From the NCBI GenBank assembly GCA_001683735.1, contig LUGG01000003.1:2046001-2110000 (forward strand): 64,000 nt of DNA, written 5' to 3'. Of this stretch, positions 46,791-56,444 are shown piece after piece. The notes beneath the pieces were generated by a model that was not told where the DNA came from, made no database searches, and worked only from the letters and a program-made list of their open reading frames with translations. The first letter of the stretch is position 1. Every line of letters begins with the position of its first letter. The translations under genes and the position numbers were made by a program. This DNA comes from Grifola frondosa (lineage: Eukaryota > Basidiomycota > Agaricomycetes > Polyporales > Grifolaceae).

Positions 46791-49700
46791 TTAGTATGTC
46801 AACTCGACATCGCCCTCAGCCACCAATCCATGATGGTAGCTCATTCTTCCCTGCGTTGCTCGAGGATCCTCCTTCGCATCAGGCGGTGGCGGTGGCGGCG
46901 GCCCACCGGCAGCCCCTCCACGGCCACCCCTTCTTCCAGTCCAGGTTCCAATGTGACCGCTGGCTTCGCAGGAAGCCCTGCAGGCAGGCACAGCAGCAGG
47001 CATCTCCGTGTTCTGCTCATATCCAGGCGCGAATCCGCTAATGCGGTCGCTGAGACGCCTTGCTGTTACACCCTCGTCCCTACGTGGTGGGGTGGAGGTG
47101 GGTACGCGCCATAAGGATACGCGTAAGGTTCCCAATAACCACCATTAGGATAAGGTGGCGGATATGCTCCATAAGTGCCATAATGGGCAGCACGTCCGTA
47201 GTCGGCACCGGCGGGATACGCAGGCCCTTGGAGGCCGTATGCCTGAGGAGGGGGGGCTTGACTGTTGCCAACAGGAGGTGGAGGATGAGCGAAAGGTTGT
47301 ATACGATGGGGGTCAAGCGCAAAGTTGTTGAAATATGGAATCTGTTATAGGCGCGTGTCAGGTGATATCATGACTCGCCACTCGAGGTCAAACGTACCTC
47401 TTCGAGATGTTTGACCAACTCTGGATGTTTGTTGGCGATGTGCTTCTCGACGAACGAGGTTGCCTTGAACAACTTCTGACAAGTCTTGCACCTGAACTTG
47501 CCTTCATCTTCTTGCTTTACGAACTGTTCGCAAGCTCTCGACAACTCCCTGCAAGACGAATGAGCATCAGTCCATCCCATGAAGGTATAAGCTGGTTGCG
47601 TACTCATCATAGCTTTTACCGCCATAGTCCCGAGGATCAACCCCATTCCGATTGATCAAAAGAGCAACTTTGGAATCAACCATTCGAGCCACCGCTCGTC
47701 TACATGACGTGTCAGTCTCACATGAATGCATGCACCAACCGCACTCACCATTCCGCTTCCAGTCTCGACTCTCTGAGGACTTCTCCTTAGCCGGCGAGTC
47801 CTTCTCTTTCTCCTTATCCTTCGCTTGCTCCGCATCCCCGTCTTCTTCGAATTTTTGTTCTTTCTCAGCCTTCTGAGCTTCCGCAGCTTTCACCTCTTGT
47901 AGCAACTTTGGACATGGGCTTCCTCAGATGTTTCACACACTTTCTCTGCAATTCCTCTAGATGATCCGTAACAATTGCGCAATAGTAGCATGTGTGAAAT
48001 GCGGCACGAAGGTAGGCAAGATACAGGTCCAGAGAAATAACCGTCTATGAACCAATCAGTTTATTGGCTCATAAAGGAAATCTACGAACCAATGCTTACC
48101 TTCTTCGCTTCCAAGGCTTTCTCGTCATTGACATCCACCAGACCCTGTTCTTGCAGATCAGCCATCGCCTTTTCGATGCGTCTCTCCACAGCCTCGCTTC
48201 CGAGCTCTCTCGGCTCTAGGTCCTCCTCATCGTCCCCCGCCTCTGCCACATCAACTGGAGGCATTTCAACGTCCCCGTTCGTGGAGGCTTCCCCAGTCTT
48301 CTCCAGCGTCTTGTTTACACTCGCCTTTCGTAAGGTAGCGGCCTCCTCTTCGAGAATGGCAACAAGCGCCTTCACATTCGCGAGATCCTTGCTGAGTCTG
48401 TCAGGTTTACTTGCGACCTCGGGAGCGTATCGAATCCGACTAGTGAAAGGTTTCGTGATGTGAGCAACGTGCAATTTAAATCCCTCGATCTATGTTCATT
48501 GCATAAATAAGCTTATACAAACAAACCATGAACTTCAATATCGACTGTACCTTTTTGTCCGATAGCTCTGCCATCACAGTCGACATATCTGCGTCTTCGC
48601 GAAATCTCAACCAGCCAGCACGATAATAGTTTCGCTTCTGGAGAGGATCCCCAAGAGCAAGATACACGAAACCTGGAATCTTTCCGCAAGCCTAAAACAG
48701 TCGTATAATCTTCAGTGAACTGACTAATGCCTCAGGGATGAATACTCACATCTTCCAGTTTAACACGACCAATATCAGGAGGAATAGTGCGAATCATGAC
48801 TTGATTGCCTTCTGGTTGAACAGAAATCTCTTCCCCACGATTGGTGCGCCTAGGGTCACCAGACGGCTTGCCGTTGGCATCGACACGGCTAGCATCATTG
48901 TCACCAGCCTCCTCTTCAGCCTCGACATTGAACTGCATGTCGTCGTCACCACTAGGCTTGGACTCCTCCACGCCGGCCGTCATGCTAGTATCTGCCGCGC
49001 TACCGTTGGTCGCGATATCGCCATTTGCGAGGGTTTCCTTTACCGGCGGCGCGCTCTCGAGCACAGGTTCGTTGAGATCAGGATCATACTTTCCTGCCTC
49101 GAGATCAAGCAAAAGTTGTCGATCCTGCCTCTCAACCGATCTTCCTAACCCGAGTGCGCATTTGCACAAACTCGGGGAAGGCTCGTACTTCTCAGCGAAC
49201 CAAGGTGATTTCCGATGATGATCAAACATGCGTTGAAGCTGGAGAAGTCAACTCAATTAGGACGTCATCCAACAGCTGAACGGAAACAACATGCTAACCT
49301 GTTGAGCAGAAAAAATCCTTTTTGTATTTTTCCCATCGATTCTATGCCATTTCGAGGCTTCGAACCATCTCCGGCCTCCTGCTCTGCTGCTTTGTCAGCA
49401 TTGTCTTCCTCGATCGCCTGCTGAGGATGATAGTAGCGAAACCATTCCGCATACTGCTTCAACGAAGCAGGATAGTCAAACGTGTGAGGGTCTGGTGGAG
49501 CACGTCTAGAAGAACCGTATGGAGGAGGGGGTATTGTCCCCGGTGCGGAGACACATAGCCATATCCGCGAGAATGAGCGTCTATCGAGAGGTCGTTTAGT
49601 ACGACATCCAAAACTAATACAAAGGCGACATACCATGATCGTCGCCATAACGAGGTCTTGGTTCATATCTCTCCCTTTCCAGGCGATACTGAACGTCGGC

Positions 49701-50013
49701 GCTTCCGGCCAGCTGGAATGCACTGGATCAGCTGAGATACGTACAATGAAACAGTAGCGGACAGACCCTCGTCAGCAGGAGGAGGGCTACGACTTCGTCC
49801 TCGCCTGCTATACTCGTACGCCGCTCTCTCCCGCTCATAATTGGCCCACGCCCTATCCCTATCATAGCGTCCCAGTCGGCGCGTAAGCATCTTGAGGGTA
49901 TGCCGGGTCAGGATACGCAGCTCTGGGGATACGCTCCACGGTAAGGAGAACGAGAGCGCGACCGTCCACGAGGAGTACAGTGGAGGATAAGCAGAAGAAG
50001 ACCAAGACGACAT
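46791..50013 (-). CDS. ARS2: ARS2/SERRATE-like zinc-finger protein
   Basis: Nuclear factor that links the cap-binding complex to RNA processing and small-RNA or exosome pathways. ATG at 50013 gives an RS-rich N-terminus (RGRSRSRSPYRGAYPQ, YERERAAYEYSRRGRSRSPP). Then PHTFDYPASLKQYAEWFRYY, DHHRKSPWFAEKYEPSP, a long acidic region, KRNYYRAGWLRFREDADMST (RRM-like DUF), LDLYLAYLRAAFHTCYYC and the C2H2 finger FRCKTCQKLFKATSFVEKHI. The C-terminus is Pro/Gly-rich, ending MSYHHGLVAEGDVELTY, the family's conserved tail. Reaching that tail needs one extra base in the G-run 47089-47092; otherwise a stop falls after HVGTRV. Further breaks lie near 49537-49548 and three within 49855-49975. Introns are otherwise canonical. 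Confidence 0.9.
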
Positions 50014-50320
50014 GTTCAGAATAGAAACTGAAGAGAGTGAGAAAAGTGAAGAAGGTATCGAGGACTGATCATTAATGCCTGTGAGAGAGTGTAGTCGAGC
50101 ATGATGGAAGCACAGACCTCTTGGGATCGCGACACAATGACGAGTACGGCGTTCTCGATACTCGCTGAGCGAAGCTCAATGTTTCGCGCTGTGAAACAAA
50201 CCGTGAGCGCTGTCGACGCCTTCTCGTTGGAATTTAATCTCCGCTTGAACGACTTCGTTATCAAGAATATGTTGAATGTACAAGTATATCCTACCACACT
50301 ATTTCAAGGAGGATGAATCA

Positions 50321-51326
50321 TTAGAATATACTACCTAACACATTATCCAGCTGTCTATCTGCACCATAATTGTCTCCGCAACGTTTGGCCTTTTTTCTTT
50401 CTCTCCTGCACCGCGTCTCCTGAATCCCTCTCCTTCCCCTTGTGTGAACGTCTACTCACGTCTTCGGTGGACATCTCTTCCCCTGCCTTCCGTTTCCTCT
50501 CTGCTCGCTTGTCCAATATTCGAGCCAATTCAACATTCTTCAAGTATTCTCGTTGTTCTCGGTGGGACTGAGATAACTCAACTCTCAACTGCGCAGCGTG
50601 CATAGCTGCCTCGTGGGCTATATCCACAACCATGAGTGATCGCCAACTACTGTAACCCAACAGACTACCAATCTGTTCTGTGAGCATGTTCCACTTGAAC
50701 TTGGGCAGATACTTCATTGTCCATACATCGTCTCGCCATCGGTCCTTTCTTGCCTCCAATTGGCTGTGCATTTAGCATTTCGGCAACAAACGCGCCACTC
50801 TCTTGTCCTTGAACTCGACCCATCCTTCCGTATAGTGTGCCTTCTTGGTTGCGGTATATTTTCGTCAAGGTAAGCCCGCTTGGGGTCTGCGGACCAGCAG
50901 TATGAACAACCAAGTGTCCCATGAAACAGCAAAACATGAACATACCTTCTTGTTGCAAGTACACTCTGCCCACCTCTCCGTATGCGCTCATTAGATGCCG
51001 CACCTTTGTGGGTCGCATGCCAGGCGGTATGCGAGAGATATATACGACACCCGCCCTGTCCTGAGCTGCCTTGAATGCCTCGAGCGCTTCGGCTGTTAAA
51101 GGCTTGACCGTCTTGTCTGAAGGTCCAGCAAAACCGTCTGGATCCATCCCAGCACCAAGATGCGCTCTTCTTCGTCCCCGGATGCGGAGACCTCTTCATC
51201 CGCTGTGTGATCTCCGTCTTCGGCTTCCTCCTCGTGATGAGATGGAGATGCACGACAGCCAGCCGGCTCATCTTCAGATATTTCACCAAACCGTGGATCA
51301 ACGGAAAGCTTCGAGCCACGACCCAT
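50321..51326 (-). CDS. ESF2: Pre-rRNA-processing protein ESF2 (ABT1 family)
   Basis: Nucleolar RRM protein of the small-subunit processome, needed for early 18S cleavages. ATG at 51326 opens MGRGSKLSVDPRFGEISEDE and an acidic N-terminus. The RRM contains DRAGVVYISRIPPGMRPTKV, RHLMSAYGEVGRVYLQQE, KYTATKKAHYTEGWVEFKDK and FVAEMLNAQPIGGKKG. Then WTMKYLPKFKWNMLTEQIG and a basic coiled region LSQSHREQREYLKNVELARI lead to the ending DRQLDNVLGSIF. Four single-base corrections are needed: about 51163-51170, 50788-50794, 50744-50745 and the A-run matching 50391-50396. Without the last one the protein appears to stop at 50355. One intron follows YLQQE. Confidence 0.88.
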
Positions 51327-51373
51327 AGTATCGAGCAGGTTTTTTCTAAGTATCAGCGTTTCGGCCACAAGGT

Positions 51374-51400
51374 GTTCAACGAGGCCCGGGCAACTCCACT
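51374..51400 (+). repeat. Left inverted terminal repeat
   Basis: GTTCAACGAGGCCCGGGCAA then CTCCACT. It is the inverse of 53604-53630 with about five mismatches, all in the outer part. It lies just upstream of the ESF2 start codon, so the island reaches into that gene's promoter. Confidence 0.65.
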
Positions 51401-51411
51401 GTAGTCTCGTA

Positions 51412-51523
51412 ACCAGCCGTTATAGTGGTAGTTGTGCACGGCGGCTGCGCCACCGGAGAGTCCGGCGTAGAACCAATCGGACATCGAAAAACCCCAGCAC
51501 TACTACCACCTATAACGTCTGGT
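51412..51523 (-). repeat. Hairpin module 1 (reverse)
   Basis: Left arm CCAGCCGTTATAGTGGTAGT pairs with right arm ACTACCACCTATAACGTCTG G, with one bulge and one mismatch. The loop is long, holding GGCTGCGCCACCG and the conserved CCAATCGGACATCGAAAAAC. The stem sequence TTATAG(G)TGGTAGT is found in no other module. Confidence 0.8.
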
Positions 51524-51982
51524 GACTTTGGTATAGGCGGGGGGGGGATGGTCACGCTTTGTGACCGACCGCGTCAGATTGCTCTCAGCGACGCTCGAGA
51601 TAGGCTATGTATGCACGGCCAAATACCACAAAATTCAACCGCGTGATCACCCTATGAGTTGAAAGAGCCAAGAGATCTGTCCGACGCCATTAAACATATC
51701 AAAAGTGCCCCGGTCTCCGTACTACCAATGCTTAGTCAGCATCTACCAATACAAGAGAGTAAGTACTGGGATGATAACAAATTACGACGAGATGAAGCAG
51801 AATCTGTCTCAGACCAATATACATGACATAAATATGGTTAGGCAAATTTTTTTCATTAATATTAAGGGCCAATTCGCAGAGTACATGCATCAAAATGACA
51901 TGCGGCCGTGCACGACGCGACGCGTAGAGCGCGTCTTAAGGCACGTGAATGTGACCATCCCCCCCCGCCTATACCAAATTCA

Positions 51983-52055
51983 CCAGACGTTCTCTCCTCT
52001 GTGTGTTGGTGTTTTTCGATGTCCGATTGGGGGTCCGAAGGGAGAGAACGGCTGG
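51983..52055 (+). repeat. Hairpin module 2 (forward)
   Basis: Left arm CCAGACGTTCTCTCC pairs with GGAGAGAACGGCTGG, one mismatch. Short loop with TTTTTCGATGTCCGATTGGG. It is followed by GGTTCCGAGACTAACTCCAC, shared in part with the other modules, and by ACTCCACTGGATGTTTGTCC, the inverse of sequence at 53592-53611. Confidence 0.8.
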
Positions 52056-52165
52056 TTCCGAGACTAACTCCACTGGATGTTTGTCCGCCGAAATCTCCGA
52101 AAAGGACCTCAAAAATGCAAACTTTTCGGCCTCAGAAATGCTAACTCGGATAACACAATAGTCAC

Positions 52166-52205
52166 ATGTCACAGTATGTCACAGTATGTCACGTATATGT
52201 CACGG
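52166..52205. repeat. Tandem ATGTCACAGT-type repeat
   Basis: Two perfect ATGTCACAGT units are followed by diverged ATGTCACGTA and ATGTCACGG units, about 40 bases in all, between modules 2 and 3. GTCAC also occurs at the module flanks. Confidence 0.7.
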
Positions 52206-52501
52206 TTTCTGAACTTTTCCATCGCCTCCGAATTGTGATTGAAGAAGGGTAAATACATGTTTCTACGCTGCATCTGTTTTCATCTGCTACTTGTCGTAAA
52301 AAAGCAATATGTATTCAGTGTAGTTCCGGGGTTTTTTTTTGTTTCGTCCTTGGTAGCAAAGGCTCGAGGTCTTGTCATGTAAACTGAATGTTCCGGATTT
52401 GGCAAGCATGGCCATCCAGCAGATTCATGTGTTCCATAAGATGGTCGCCCGTATTTCCGAGTTTTCTCCTCAGTTGTCATACGGTGCCCCTAGTCTCGAA
52501 A

Positions 52502-52636
52502 CCAGACGGTATACATAATGACTGCGCTAGGGAAAGTGGCTGCGCCACCGAGAGCCACCGGAATAATCCGCGCGTCACTTCGGAGTTGGTATCGGAGAGC
52601 GAAAAACACCAGCACAGTCATATGTATACCGTCTGG
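52502..52636 (-). repeat. Hairpin module 3 (reverse)
   Basis: Left arm CCAGACGGTATACATAATGA pairs with CATATGTATACCGTCTGG, extended by ACTGCGCT against AGCACAGT. The loop holds GTGGCTGCGCCACCGAGAG and CGGAGAGCGAAAAACACC, like module 1. The stem core GGTATACATA is unique to this module. Confidence 0.8.
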
Positions 52637-52827
52637 TGACTTTCGTATAGAGGGGGGGGATACCCCATTTTTGGCAAGTGACCTCTGTGACTGACGCGTT
52701 ACCTCACGCATCCGAAACGGTCTTGCGCGTTCAGCCTCTGCCTCACTCGACTTCAAGCTTCAAACTCCATGTGCATCTGTAGCTATGTCCCCAATGACAA
52801 TTTTTTTCCCTGTTCCCTACTGCGACG

Positions 52828-53316
52828 ATGGTGCCCGCCCGCCCTTCAAGAGCTAAGCCCGCCTCAACATCTACTCGACGAGACCAGCCGGCGAGTTCTG
52901 CTGAGAACACAGCTCCTGCCACTAACTCACCTTCGACAGATTCCCACAGGCAGCAGAATATCGAGACTGCGGCGATACTTCAGGCGGCGCATGAGAAAGC
53001 GCTGAACTCGCGCAACTACAAGACCAGCCAGATGCGTAGCAAGGTCAATGAGTCCAGCTTTATGCGGCGGTTCACTGGGCTCGCACTGTTGGTCGGTCTA
53101 ATTCTCGTCGGCGAGCTCTTCATCGGTAGAGTTTCCTGCTCGGTTTCCCATTCAGAGTCGTCGAACTCATCGTCGTCGGGTACGTCGCCGCAGTTAGGGA
53201 GGAAAGTAGATTTAAAATATTTGAATTGTTGTGCGACATTGCGCGCAGAGGTCTTAGTTACTAAGTATGAAAGAGGACGCGACGTGACGCGCAAGAGTCG
53301 CGTCGGTTACACGTGA
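52828..53316 (+). CDS. Small single-pass membrane protein or orphan first exon
   Basis: ATG at 52828 is preceded by a pyrimidine-rich leader. The first 75 residues are polar (RPSRAKPASTSTRRDQPASS, AHEKALNSRNYKTSQMRSKV), followed by a transmembrane helix FTGLALLVGLILVGELFIG. The frame stays open to 162 codons, but after residue 99 the composition changes to Ser runs. A GTAGAG donor at 53126 suggests that only 52828-53125 is coding exon. Hairpin module 4 starts within 50 bases of the end of the frame, so the gene may have been cut by insertion. No family recognised. Confidence 0.45.
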   Translation: MVPARPSRAKPASTSTRRDQPASSAENTAPATNSPSTDSHRQQNIETAAILQAAHEKALNSRNYKTSQMRSKVNESSFMRRFTGLALLVGLILVGELFIGRVSCSVSHSESSNSSSSGTSPQLGRKVDLKYLNCCATLRAEVLVTKYERGRDVTRKSRVGYT

Positions 53317-53360
53317 GCGTGACAAATTTGGGGTATCCCCCCCCCTCTATACGAATGTCA

Positions 53361-53434
53361 CCAGACGTTCTACCCGGGTCAGTGCGTGTGTTTTTCGCTC
53401 TCCGATTGGGGGTCCGACCGGGTAGAACGGCTGG
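53361..53434 (+). repeat. Hairpin module 4 (forward)
   Basis: Left arm CCAGACGTTCTACCCGG pairs with CCGGGTAGAACGGCTGG, one mismatch. The loop TTTTTCGCTCTCCGATTGGG and the flank GGTTCCGAGACTA match module 2. The stem differs from module 2 at ACCCGG versus CTCC, on both arms. Confidence 0.8.
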
Positions 53435-53477
53435 TTCCGAGACTACGGTGCCCCGAAAGTTGGCCGGCCGGCGGGCC

Positions 53478-53603
53478 TCAAAAATGCTAAATCTGGACAA
53501 GAAATCTGGAAATTTGGCTCGATTTGGCGGTTAAAAATGCAAAGTCGGACAAGAATTTGGCCAATTTTTGGCCCTCAAATATGCTAATTCCGGACAAACA
53601 TCT
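53478..53603 (+). repeat. Degenerate tandem units after module 4
   Basis: Three loose units of about 45-50 bases carry CTCAAAAATGCTAAATCTGG ACAAG, TTAAAAATGCAAAGTCGGAC AAG and CTCAAATATGCTAATTCCGG ACAAA. Two similar units (CTCAAAAATGCAAAC, CTCAGAAATGCTAAC) follow module 2 at about 52108-52150. Confidence 0.65.
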
Positions 53604-53630
53604 AGTGGAGTTGCCCGGGACCTGTTCAAC
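53604..53630 (-). repeat. Right inverted terminal repeat
   Basis: AGTGGAGTTGCCCGGGACCT then GTTCAAC, the inverse of 51374-51400. It is preceded by GGACAAACATCT, which also occurs inverted after module 2. Confidence 0.65.
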
Positions 53631-54068
53631 GGCCAGTAACGCTCATGGGCGCCTGCTCACGCTCCCAAAAAGGCAAGTCTTTAAGTATTGTCTCTATCAT
53701 ACGTCGTGTACCGACACGCCGCAAGAAAAGGTCCTTCTTATGACAAATAACAACACACCTTCAAAAAAGTCAAAAATGACCCAAGCATCGGACCGAAGTA
53801 GTCCAGGACGTCTACCGTCCGCACGAGGCCGAGATGGGTTTAACATCGCGAAGACAAGAAACGGAGCGCGTAGGCTTCAGTACCCAGGCGAGGTTGTGTT
53901 GATATGAGGAAAATAGGGTCCTGCGCGTTGATAGATAAATGTTTAATAGGTCCATTGAGGCTTCAAACCTGGTTACGCAAAATGACGCACCGGGCGACAT
54001 CTCGAAATGATAGCAAGCTCTCGTTCCACATATGATGAATGTTCCGCTTCTGAGGTTCCATGCTCCAA
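53631..54068. other. Intergenic region
   Basis: Between the repeat island and the 3' end of a minus-strand gene. No coding signal or further hairpin copy seen. Confidence 0.4.
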
Positions 54069-55339
54069 CTATGCAAGCATATCAGTCTTAATAATCTCAG
54101 TTTTCAAGCGCAATATAACACGGTGCACTGACTTTGATTACTTCAGCCCACTTCCGCATCCTCCATTCCTCCAGGTACAATTCTGCAAGCTCGTCGCAAT
54201 CTGTTGCGAATGTCATTACCCTCTGTACTCTATGCTTTTGCTCCTGATATTCGAGATAGCGGTGCCATTTCCTCCATCGCAAGAATTCTATGTCTTCGAA
54301 GTCTGGGTGGACTAGTCCGGCATGGATTGCAGCCCACGATTCACGACTCTATTCAGCCGGGTTGAAAAGGTGGAAGCAAAAAAAGACAAAAGACGAATAT
54401 CGATACGTTGGTCAGAATGGGCAGGTATAGCACATAAAACATGGATATATGCGCATTTCGCGCACCTTGGAATGTTCACCGGCTATAGACAGCGCGCCTT
54501 CAGACACTTGAACGTCTCTCCTGCTAAGTTCCAGTGTGTATTCTAATCCAAACCACTCATCTGAATTATTCCTCGACGTGAGATTGTGCGGTGGCGGAAC
54601 GCCTGCATGTGTCTGTTCATTGCTTATGTCGTCAATAAGTGTATCATAACACTGGAACAGTGGTCATCAACCCGACAATACCGCTCCCAGGTGACTCACG
54701 ATTGAACGCTGGGGTCTCTTTCCTTCTTTGATCTGCTCGGAGAGTGTCCGGTCTCGTGGAAGTGAATCATCAGGTGCGAACTTCAAGCGAGAAAGGCCGC
54801 CGAAGCCAAGCGAACAGAAGTCTGTGGAACCTGTAGGGGACCATACAGAATCGGAGTCAAGGGGGGAGTACTGCCATCAAGTGTGGTGGAAGCCAGAGAT
54901 ATGGAGGGGACAATCGACGAAACAGTGTTTGCACGAGATCTAGAAGCTGGATTTGCAACAGAGGCAGAGCTAGCAACGGATCCAGAGCGGGAACGGCCCG
55001 GTATAACAATATTCGTTAACACACGTTTCACTTCAGACACAGACAGACGACTAGATGCACGACGAGAAGCTGGCAGTGGAGGATTAGATTCTAGACTTTT
55101 CGCAGCCTGAGCTCGCAGTTGGGGATCTTGAGAGATAAAGTGAACAGGACTTCCACGTCTGGTAGGCCCACGGATAGTGCCATCACCGAAAGTCTCTTTG
55201 AGATCCTTTCCCAGCGAGGCGCGATACGAGGCAAAAAGAGAGGCTATTGGAGATTTCGATAGACTGGTTTGAAGAGAAACCAAGATATTTGACTGTGATC
55301 CGAGTAGCGTGTCGTCAAGTTCTCCGTCTGCTTCCTGGG
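54069..55339 (-). CDS. Conserved basidiomycete hypothetical protein
   Basis: No named family. The largest exon begins after an acceptor at about 55340 with AQEADGELDDTLLGSQSNIL, then SLSKSPIASLFASYRASLGK and GTIRGPTRRGSPVHFISQDP. A Ser-rich region (PGRSRSGSVASSASVANPAS) follows. After a frame change near 54790-54810 come LKFAPDDSLPRDRTLSEQIK, WFGLEYTLELSRRDVQVSEG, ESWAAIHAGLVHPDFEDIEF, LRWRKWHRYLEYQEQKHRVQ and a last exon IIKTDMLA. The basic, aromatic C-terminal block resembles a recurrent agaricomycete unknown. The 5' end is not resolved. Confidence 0.55.
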
Positions 55340-55838
55340 CTGTTAATATACGTCTTCCAAAGGTATTAATGGAATATATGCACCATTGTGACCGCCAGCG
55401 TATACATTCATTTTCTCGAGCCCCAGAAATCGAGTATGCTTGATGGGTTTGCGACGACAAACGAAATAAAGTGGGGAGAGTCTCATCTCAATCTAGATAT
55501 GAGATATGCAGCCACGTGCACGTCGTGGAACTTGCCACTTCGAATGAAAATTGATTTGACCTCTCGAACCGACGACATTCATGAAAGGCACAATGCATAA
55601 TAACGTTTAGTGAACTGGAAAGCTACAAGGTAATGGGCTTGTCGCATTTGAAATCATCTCAATATTTTAAAGTTATGAGCAGCTCACGAGATTTAGCAGG
55701 TCCGAATGATTTAGAAGCCTTTCAAGCGTCCATTGATACAATCCATTTCAGCGCCAATGTCAAGATAAAGGACAGTCTGATGATGTTAAAGACAGGCAAA
55801 TCATCAAATATGAATAACACCCTACACCACAGTATGAG
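55340..55838. other. Intergenic or unresolved 5' region
   Basis: May contain the first exon of the preceding minus-strand gene (an ATG at 55411 opens MNVYAGGHNGAYIPL) plus the 3' flank of the coiled-coil gene. Nothing firmer can be supported. Confidence 0.35.
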
Positions 55839-56444
55839 CTAAACTACCGGAGCCGCTGGTTGAGCTTGAGCGAACTGAACTTGAGCAGCAGCCAATCGCA
55901 TGTCGCGTTCTTTCTATAATTTCGAAATGGACTAAGTTATCTGGCAGTAAAACACTGAGGACTACCTACGGTGTTGGCATCTTTGGTGCGCTGAAAACTC
56001 TCTAGATCAGTCTGGAGTTGTTGTACCTCCTTTGCCAAGTGCACTTGATGCTCCGTTTGGGTCTTGGAACTCGGTTCAGCAAATTGAAACATCTCATGGT
56101 GATTTGACATACCTCCAGAGATTGACGAGCCTCCGTCTCACTCGCGACCACGTCGTCATGCTTATGCTGGGCCTTCTGACGGGCCACTGCCGTCTTATGT
56201 TCCTTCTTCACGGCTTTCTCTGCTGCACGCTGAGCTTTATTCACAGCCTGCATCCGACCATCAGCCTCTATGGTTCCCGTTTGCAGCCAGGGATATTGCC
56301 GAGAGGTACCTACCTTGATACATTGATTAGGGCTTTCTCGGCCTTCTGGAATCCCTTTATAGCGTGGTCAAGATTCTTCTTATCTGCTTTAGCTTCGTTT
56401 GCCATGAGCTTCTCAAGCTTTTTGGCCTCGCGATCGTCAGACAT
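55839..56444 (-). CDS. Small Lys/Ala-rich coiled-coil protein, Ncp1-like
   Basis: Starts MSDDREAKKLEKLMANEAKA, continuing KKNLDHAIKGFQKAEKALIN. After a short intron come AVNKAQRAAEKAVKKEHKTA and HKHDDVVASETEARQSLE; then LAKEVQQLQTDLESFQRTKD, and the last exon ERDMRLAAAQVQFAQAQPAA PVV. Charged heptads run through nearly the whole length. It resembles proteins annotated as DNA-binding Ncp1 in mushrooms; that name is from family resemblance and no function is shown. Three introns, frame intact. Confidence 0.7.

Larger units (their letters stand above)
51374..53630. mobile_element. Composite repeat island with inverted termini
   Basis: A 2.26-kb region bounded by inverted repeats of about 27 bases (51374-51400 and 53604-53630; core CCCGGGCAACTCCACT with few mismatches outside it). 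Weaker similarity may extend 15-20 bases further out. Inside are four hairpin modules in order reverse, forward, reverse, forward. The outer flanks fall into two pairs: modules 1 and 2 share GTGACCATCCCCCCCCGCC, and modules 3 and 4 share GGGGTATCCCCCCCCTCTAT. Each pair therefore looks like one non-autonomous element with hairpin ends facing inwards. No transposase or reverse transcriptase is visible. Target-site duplications were not found. Confidence 0.6.

Noticed and set aside
51374..53630. CRISPR-like array, because four repeats are spaced by unique sequence
   Set aside because: Repeats alternate in orientation, are long imperfect hairpins with differing stems, and spacing is irregular in a eukaryotic genome.
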